From G039954875 sp039954875 (lineage in GTDB: Bacteria; Bacteroidota; Bacteroidia; Flavobacteriales; Blattabacteriaceae): a stretch of 64,000 bases of DNA. The notes under the pieces are model-generated. The model worked only from the letters and a program-made list of their open reading frames with translations. It was not told the origin of the DNA and made no database searches. How positions within the stretch are numbered: the stretch's first letter is position 1; the number at the start of each line of letters is the position of its first letter. Both the position numbers and the translations under genes were made by a program. Positions 59,187 through 64,000 of this stretch are shown here, in pieces. The stretch is taken from assembly GCA_039954875.1 (NCBI GenBank), contig CP157202.1, positions 62,001 to 126,000 of the forward strand. Reading direction: 5' to 3'.

Positions 59187-60170
59187 ATGAAGGAAATGAC
59201 ATTCCGAGAAGTCATCGCTGCTGCTATGAGCGAGGAGATGAGACGAGACGAAACGATCTACCTCATGGGAGAAGAAGTTGCCGAGTACAATGGTGCTTAT
59301 AAAGCTTCTAAAGATATGTTGGATGAATTTGGCGCTAAAAGGGTGATTGATACTCCTATCTCAGAGCTTGGGTTTTCTGGTATTGGTGTCGGCTCGGCGA
59401 TGAATGGCTGTCGGCCAATCATCGAATTCATGACCTTCAACTTTTCTTTGGTCGCTATCGACCAGATCATCAACAATGCGGCCAAAATATATCAGATGAG
59501 TGGAGGGCAATGGAATATCCCTATCGTGTTTCGTGGGCCTACAGGCTCAGCAGGACAATTAGGTGCTACACATTCGCAAGCTTTTGAGAGTTGGTATGCC
59601 AATTGCCCTGGGCTCAAGGTGGTTGTCCCTTCAAATCCTTATGATGCCAAAGGTCTTTTGAAATCGGCCATCCGTGATGATGATCCAGTAATTTTCATGG
59701 AGTCTGAGCAGATGTATGGAGACAAGATGATGATTCCCGAAGAGGAATATACCCTCCCGCTCGGTGTGGCCGATTTCAAAAAAGAAGGTACGGATGTGAC
59801 GCTTGTCTCCTTAGGCAAGATTATGAAAGTAGCCTTAGTGGCTGCTGAAAAATTAGCTGAAGAAGGTATCAATGTAGAGGTGATAGATCTGCGTACCGTA
59901 CGTCCGTTGGACTATGAGACGGTAATGAACTCAGTGAAAAAGACGAACCGCCTAGTGATCCTCGAAGAGTCGTGGCCTTTTGCTTCTGTGGCCTCAGAGA
60001 TTAGTTATATTGTACAACGAACAACCTTCGATTACCTCGATGCGCCGATTAAAAGGGTTACCCTGCCCGATGTGCCGGCTCCTTATGCCCCCAATTTGAT
60101 TGAAGCTTGGTTACCCGATCCAGATCGAGTTATCGCCGCCCTCAAAGAGGTGCTGTATGTAAATTATTGA
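59187..60170 (+). CDS. pdhB: Pyruvate dehydrogenase E1 component, beta subunit
   Basis: PdhB with PdhA forms the thiamine-diphosphate E1 that decarboxylates pyruvate. ATG 59187 (MKEMTFREVIAAAMSEEMRR) is the family start; an in-frame TTG at 59169 is upstream. Key parts are GEEVAEYNGAYKAS, TPISELGFSGIGVGSA, EFMTFNFSLVAIDQI, GPTGSAGQLGATHSQ and LRTVRPLD. At 327 residues it is complete. PdhA and a PDH-type E2 are not in the window; the E2 at 5.8 kb is of another type. Its ThDP comes through thiL (26.8 kb). Confidence 0.96.
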   Translation: MKEMTFREVIAAAMSEEMRRDETIYLMGEEVAEYNGAYKASKDMLDEFGAKRVIDTPISELGFSGIGVGSAMNGCRPIIEFMTFNFSLVAIDQIINNAAKIYQMSGGQWNIPIVFRGPTGSAGQLGATHSQAFESWYANCPGLKVVVPSNPYDAKGLLKSAIRDDDPVIFMESEQMYGDKMMIPEEEYTLPLGVADFKKEGTDVTLVSLGKIMKVALVAAEKLAEEGINVEVIDLRTVRPLDYETVMNSVKKTNRLVILEESWPFASVASEISYIVQRTTFDYLDAPIKRVTLPDVPAPYAPNLIEAWLPDPDRVIAALKEVLYVNY

Positions 60171-60733
60171 TGAGTAATGTATTTTTTATGGTAAATATTT
60201 TTACAAATCCAGGAGCATTTGTTCTAGGGCAAATACTTGTACACCGATTTTTTGTAGCACCAGGTGTTTTTTTCACTTATTTTTTTATCTCTACTCAGCT
60301 AGGGTCAAGATCTAAGGGTTTTTCCTCGATATCCAGACATAAGCTCCTGTGCCCTTTGTCCTAGTCAAATCTTCAGAGAGCTCATCGATAAGTCTTTCGC
60401 ATTCTGATAAAACTTTTCCTTTGATATTTTCCAAAGAGATCTACAATAGAAGTTAGCCCCATGCAATTAGTATGCATACTAAAATATTACTACTGTAAAT
60501 AAATAAACCTATTATCTATTTTTTTACTGTTGCATACGATTGCACAGAATTGCAACTTTATGCATATTTGTTTAGGAAATAAGGTAAAGATAATTACACT
60601 CTTCTTTTTAGTTTTAAGTCCAAAAAATCCTATAGCTATTTATATGAGATGCTCTAGAGGTAGAAACTTATATGTCTTTGTCAAAACATATATTTTCATC
60701 AACTCTGATCATTAGGATAAGAAAAGATAAATA
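60171..60733. other. Gap with unassigned coding-like remnants
   Basis: On the minus strand at ~60300-60470 pieces such as VDLFGKYQRK, ECERLIDELSEDLTR and TGAYVWISRKNP can be read in shifting frames, suggesting a dead gene I do not recognise. The plus-strand frame 60107-60364 is probably a shadow. The part 60480-60730 is A+T rich. Confidence 0.3.
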
Positions 60734-61765
60734 ATGATAAATTTAAGCCAAGCCACTGATAAAGACCTGCTCAATTCAACATTTGATAAGCTCTTGGGAT
60801 TATATGCTCAGCCGTATGAATAGATACTATGTAGAGAGAGGGATTGGTAATTGATAAGGCCTGGGTGAGAAAAGTCCTTGATGATTTTTTCTATCAGCCT
60901 GAGCAAGAAAGGATATACTTTTCCAGTATTGTGAGGCTTATATCGAGAAAGCTCCATCGAATCTATAAAAGGGCAAAGAGAAAGGTTTATCAGCCCGTAG
61001 GCTTAGAGGTTATCAAGTTACTTAAAAAAGATCAATGATTTTTTTTAAAAAAAATATAAAGGATTTAGATTAATATTTGTAGGTATCAATTGAAGTTTTT
61101 ACAGGGAGTTTATAGAACATCTCAGCAAGAGAGAAGTATTAAATTGTTCTACTATAGGATTTTTTATTAAGAATTTAAAACTTTTCGTCCGTAAAGCCAA
61201 ATTAGAGGAACTCGCATCAATGAAGAGATTAATCATCCTAATTTATTCGCCCCAAGCTCTGCATCCAAAAATGTTTATTTGAATAACTAGGAAATCAATA
61301 AGATTTATAAGTTGAACCTGTTAGGTTTTGATAGACTTTATAACACACGAGACAATGCCATTATAGGCTTGCACACAGGTCTTCGGGCGAGTGACTTTTT
61401 GCAGTTGGATATGAGCCCCATATTAAGTGAGAATAAGGTGAAGTGAGAACTAAGAGGACCATATTTACTTTAAGGAAATATGTCAAATATCTGGCATAGT
61501 GTAAGAATTTGAAGGGGTGTTGATGCATTCTCAAACTCGACGAAAAGAATAGGAGGTATTCTCGAAATACCAATTAGTAAGTTCACACATCTGCTACAGG
61601 TTTTTTGCTACGAATCTTTACGGCAAGTTGTCGAATCTCTCTATCATGTCTATCACAGGCTATAAGATGGAAAAGCAATTTTTGAATTACATCAAGATAA
61701 TTCCAAGGGAGCATGCCGAAAAGCTTAACGCCCTTTGGGAGGCTACGGAAAAGCGTGATTCATAG
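60734..61765 (+). pseudogene. Second tyrosine integrase, decayed
   Basis: ATG 60734 begins MINLSQATDKDLLNST; VIDKAWVRKVLDDFFYQPEQ (60844-60903) follows. The core-binding pieces LKFLQG and INEEINHPNLFAP lead to NTRDNAIIGLHTGLRASDFL (~61346-61405), with the first catalytic Arg. Near the end, SSHICYRFFATNLYGKLSNL and SIMSITGYKMEKQFLNYIK correspond to the H-x-x-R ... GH[KR] ... Y boxes, with GH changed to GY. Frame ends at TAG 61765. Multiple frameshifts make it dead. Confidence 0.82.
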
Positions 61766-61769
61766 TAAT

Positions 61770-62215
61770 CCTTTGAGTCACATAGATTTATTTAATCATA
61801 TAATAATAGTATTTTATACCCTTATTCGAAGTAAATGATATTGAACACCAGCAGGACCCATAATCATTGGGTATATAAGGTATGCGAATGGTTTTAATCT
61901 TATCGCGGAATTGGATTTTGTCCACGGTGACAATTTTTCAATCATGCTCTTCTTGCTTGGGCGGCCTTTGTTAGGCCTTGATGCGCAAAGTGTTACCTTT
62001 TAATTAGGCCTTGATGTGTGCGTGATTTGAATGGATCTCATAGTTTTTAGCCTGTGGGGGTTATTTTGGTTCTCTGGACAGTCTAAGGGTATTTCGATAT
62101 AGCTGATCAGGGGTTCGGTGACTTTCTTTTTTTACTTGGGTAGCCGGTGGCCTCATTCCTGATTTCTTTTTACTTTTTGGTGAGCTTTTTTGAGACCTAA
62201 AAACCCATGAGAAAA
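61770..62215. other. Gap with unassigned phage-like remnant
   Basis: On the minus strand near 61830-61960 a piece reads IVTVDKIQFRDKIKTIRIPY and IPNDYGSC, protein-like but of no family I recognise. The stretch lies between integrase and amidase remnants and is probably part of the same dead element. Confidence 0.3.
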
Positions 62216-62219
62216 TCCG

Positions 62220-62690
62220 TGATGAGGATCCATAGTGTGTTCCTCATAACCTTAAGTATTCTCCTTTGGTGTTAAACAATATGGACAAGCCTTTTTGACG
62301 CCCGGAAAATCCCTGTGGCATATAATTTATATTGAAGGATAATGTATTTTGAGTTTTTCAAAAGCTCGAGCAATGTAGCCTTTTGTTCAGAGCTGCAAGT
62401 GTCTTTGGGATTTTAGTCTTAATCTAGGTCTCCGATGTAGACAATACCCTGTCTGTGGGTGTTATGTCCTTTAATGTGTGCGCCCATCTGTTTCCTCAGG
62501 TCGGCCCTTTTCTTATATTTCGGTTAGAGTAATTACGTAATGGATAACCAATGTCTTTTTAATTAAACTCTCTGTGCTAGCTGTATATATCTTTGGTTTT
62601 TAAATTTCTCTCTCTCTCGGGGGGGTACTGCAATGTACCACGATATAATCAACCTTGCGCGCGTTTTTTCTTCTTTCTTTAAAGGATTGC
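62220..62690 (-). pseudogene. N-acetylmuramoyl-L-alanine amidase (phage endolysin-like), decayed
   Basis: The minus strand starts near 62690 with MQSFKERRKNARKVDYIVVH then CSTP, matching V-D-x-I-V-V-H-C-S-A-T of amidase_2 proteins. After a deleted middle, MGAHIKGHNTH and GIVYIGDLD, then NPKDTCSSEQKATLLELLKN, fit the core (family VGAHxxGHN, SIGIxxxGG, D-T-R-T-x-x-Q). The end (GHRDxPGxxKxCPCF) is damaged beyond reading in one frame. Amidases of this type lyse the wall in phage release. Confidence 0.7.
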
Positions 62691-62693
62691 ATA

Positions 62694-62940
62694 TCATTTT
62701 TTGATCCATATATATGCAGTTTGTTCACAAACCAGGCTGTGCTCAGATTCGTTACGGTGTCCAAATTTTCTATGATCGATAACCGCCCCGTGCAAACAAC
62801 GATCCCTACAATGAGATCGCGTGGGCAAGTCTAGCTCAAAAGGATGATCCCCGCCGATGGTATGGTTTTTAAAAATATGGTAGAGGATTAGCACAAAGCC
62901 GTAGATAATGCTCTTGTGCAACATCCCTTCAAAGGAGTGA
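62694..62940 (-). pseudogene. Small membrane protein upstream of the amidase, possibly holin-like, decayed
   Basis: Joined frames give LHKSIIYGFVLIL and, in another frame, SAGIILLS then DLIVGIVVCTGRLSI, hydrophobic stretches in the position where a holin gene precedes an endolysin. The family assignment rests on position and hydrophobicity only. Confidence 0.3.
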
Positions 62941-64000
62941 TTCGAGAGTTATTTCTTTTTAAAGTTTTTCTAAAACCATGAAATAGTTTCAACGATCATG
63001 ATACATATAATCCAATCTAAGGACTTTCAATCTTTAAAAAGATACTTTTCTATAATTCCAAGACTCAATGAGCCTAAAAGAGAAAACAATACTACCGCAG
63101 GGTGTATTAAAAAACATTCGAAATTTTTAATCTTAATCATTAATTCGGTGAGCATATATTATTTGATTTTATTGATATCTATTTTGAATATTTTGTCCTC
63201 TTGATTGAGGTTTAAGAGTTTATTTGACTTAATTTTTAGCAACTTGTGGCGGGTTTTTGATTTATTCATCGGTCAAAATCTTTTGCTAAGGCTTCCGTCA
63301 GGCCGTCTCAAGCTTGTCTCAGTCTGCTGCCATCTTTGTGTTACGTAAATAGAGCCCGGAGAATTAGCTTATTTGATAGGCTTCTACCGATTCGTAAATT
63401 CGGGTTGAATTTGGCTGTGATTACTGAAGTATATTCGTAGCATGGGAACCCCCAACATTCGATAGAGTTTTAGTTCCAAGTTCTTAATATCGAGACGTAG
63501 TTTTTGGGGTGATCATTGCTCCAGTGCGCGTCCCTTGATAAAACGTTAAATTTAGCCTGCTACACCTCGGCTTTGATAGCATCAGGTTTTTAGGCCTCTT
63601 AAAGAATATGATTTATTTTGGGTTGGTTCTTCCATCCGAATTGATCTATCTTTTCTTTCGTTTGATCAAAGTAGTCTTTCTTCGAGTTGATCACATCAAG
63701 TAAGGTTTGGGAAAGTTTAACGATGTTTGGATACCTCTTGCTCTTAACTTCGTAAGCCTAGGCAGGCAGTAGATCGGGCAACCTCTCGCAGCTCCTGACC
63801 TCTTTGATCCCCCAATATTGTCCTTGAGGATATTAAAGTATACGGCCACATTACGCAAGTGTATGGTTTTCTAAGCTGTTTACTTTCAAAGCATATTTCT
63901 CATCCGAGAGCTTTTTCATAACAACTCCCATAGCCCATTTTTGTCTTCAAAGACAAAGGTATTTGAGTGTGATATATGAAGAAAGGATTCACCCGAGCCT
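62941..64000. other. Unassigned decayed region at the window end
   Basis: The plus-strand frame at 62998-63204 (68 codons, hydrophobic C-terminus SVSIYYLILLISILNIL) is unassigned. On the minus strand, 63330-63960 contains protein-like pieces in shifting frames, such as YPNIVKLSQTLLDVINSKKD, YFDQTKEKIDQFGWKNQPK, RDAHWSNDHPKNYVSIL. I do not recognise them. The composition and neighbours suggest further phage or mobile-element genes. Confidence 0.35.

Noticed and set aside
1..64000. Search by eye for CRISPR arrays, rRNA genes, intact IS elements, toxin-antitoxin or defence islands
   Set aside because: No regularly spaced repeats, no rRNA motifs, no transposase frames and no recognisable defence genes were seen.

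Overview
The window comes from a member of the Bacteroidota with a strongly A+T-rich genome in active decay, most likely a host-restricted symbiont or parasite. The phylum is supported by GldE and GldD, SusC/SusD-type receptors, DUF2480, the panC / short GT5-like gene pair, the order mutY-ssb-gldE-gldD, and a repeated TAnnTTTG promoter element in place of an E. coli-type -10 box. I see no feature that fixes the family or genus.

The window is a mosaic. About 26 clean reading frames encode core functions: translation (nusA end, infB, lepA, a 30-residue basic protein, rnpA, rng, tRNA-Leu), envelope (lnt, glmS, lpxH, lpxB, murI), cofactors and central metabolism (panC, thiL, nnr, Nfu-type Fe-S carrier, hemW, a 2-oxoacid dehydrogenase E2, pdhB) and chromosome maintenance (HU, xerD). 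Between them lie roughly 28 recognisable but broken genes, each with several frameshifts, stops or internal deletions. They cover nutrient uptake (SusC, two SusD types, two sodium:solute symporters), biosynthesis (proC, panD, bioA, lysC, fbp, an OlsF-type acyltransferase), DNA repair and uptake (recR, mutY, an ssb copy, comF, comEC) and mobile elements.

Layout: 0-3.4 kb nusA-infB; 3.6-5.7 kb dead SusC/SusD; 5.8-13.3 kb E2, dead recR, symporter and proC, then nnr and lnt; 13.4-17.7 kb a decayed prophage (integrase, VRR-NUC nuclease, terminase small and large subunits); 17.9-22.5 kb dead flippase and panD, then panC, GT5-like gene and glmS; 22.5-28.4 kb dead Ig-like lipoprotein, comF and bioA around lpxH, thiL and a thioesterase; 28.5-34.2 kb gldD/gldE/ssb/mutY, HU, small basic gene, rng and tRNA-Leu; 34.4-41.3 kb dead symporter, SusD, comEC and Nudix around DUF2480 and lpxB; 41.3-46.6 kb xerD, a degenerate S41 protease, dCMP deaminase and lepA; 46.6-54.8 kb dead TraG, then marC, rnpA, dead fbp, lysC, acyltransferase and lipoprotein; 54.8-60.2 kb Nfu, murI, hemW and pdhB; 60.7-64 kb a second decayed phage-like region (integrase, amidase).

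Taken together, the cell appears to keep lipid A, peptidoglycan, translation and pyruvate oxidation while losing amino-acid and vitamin synthesis, gluconeogenesis, polysaccharide uptake and several DNA-repair genes. I found no rRNA, CRISPR array, intact transposase or intact defence system. All identifications rest on reading motifs by eye.
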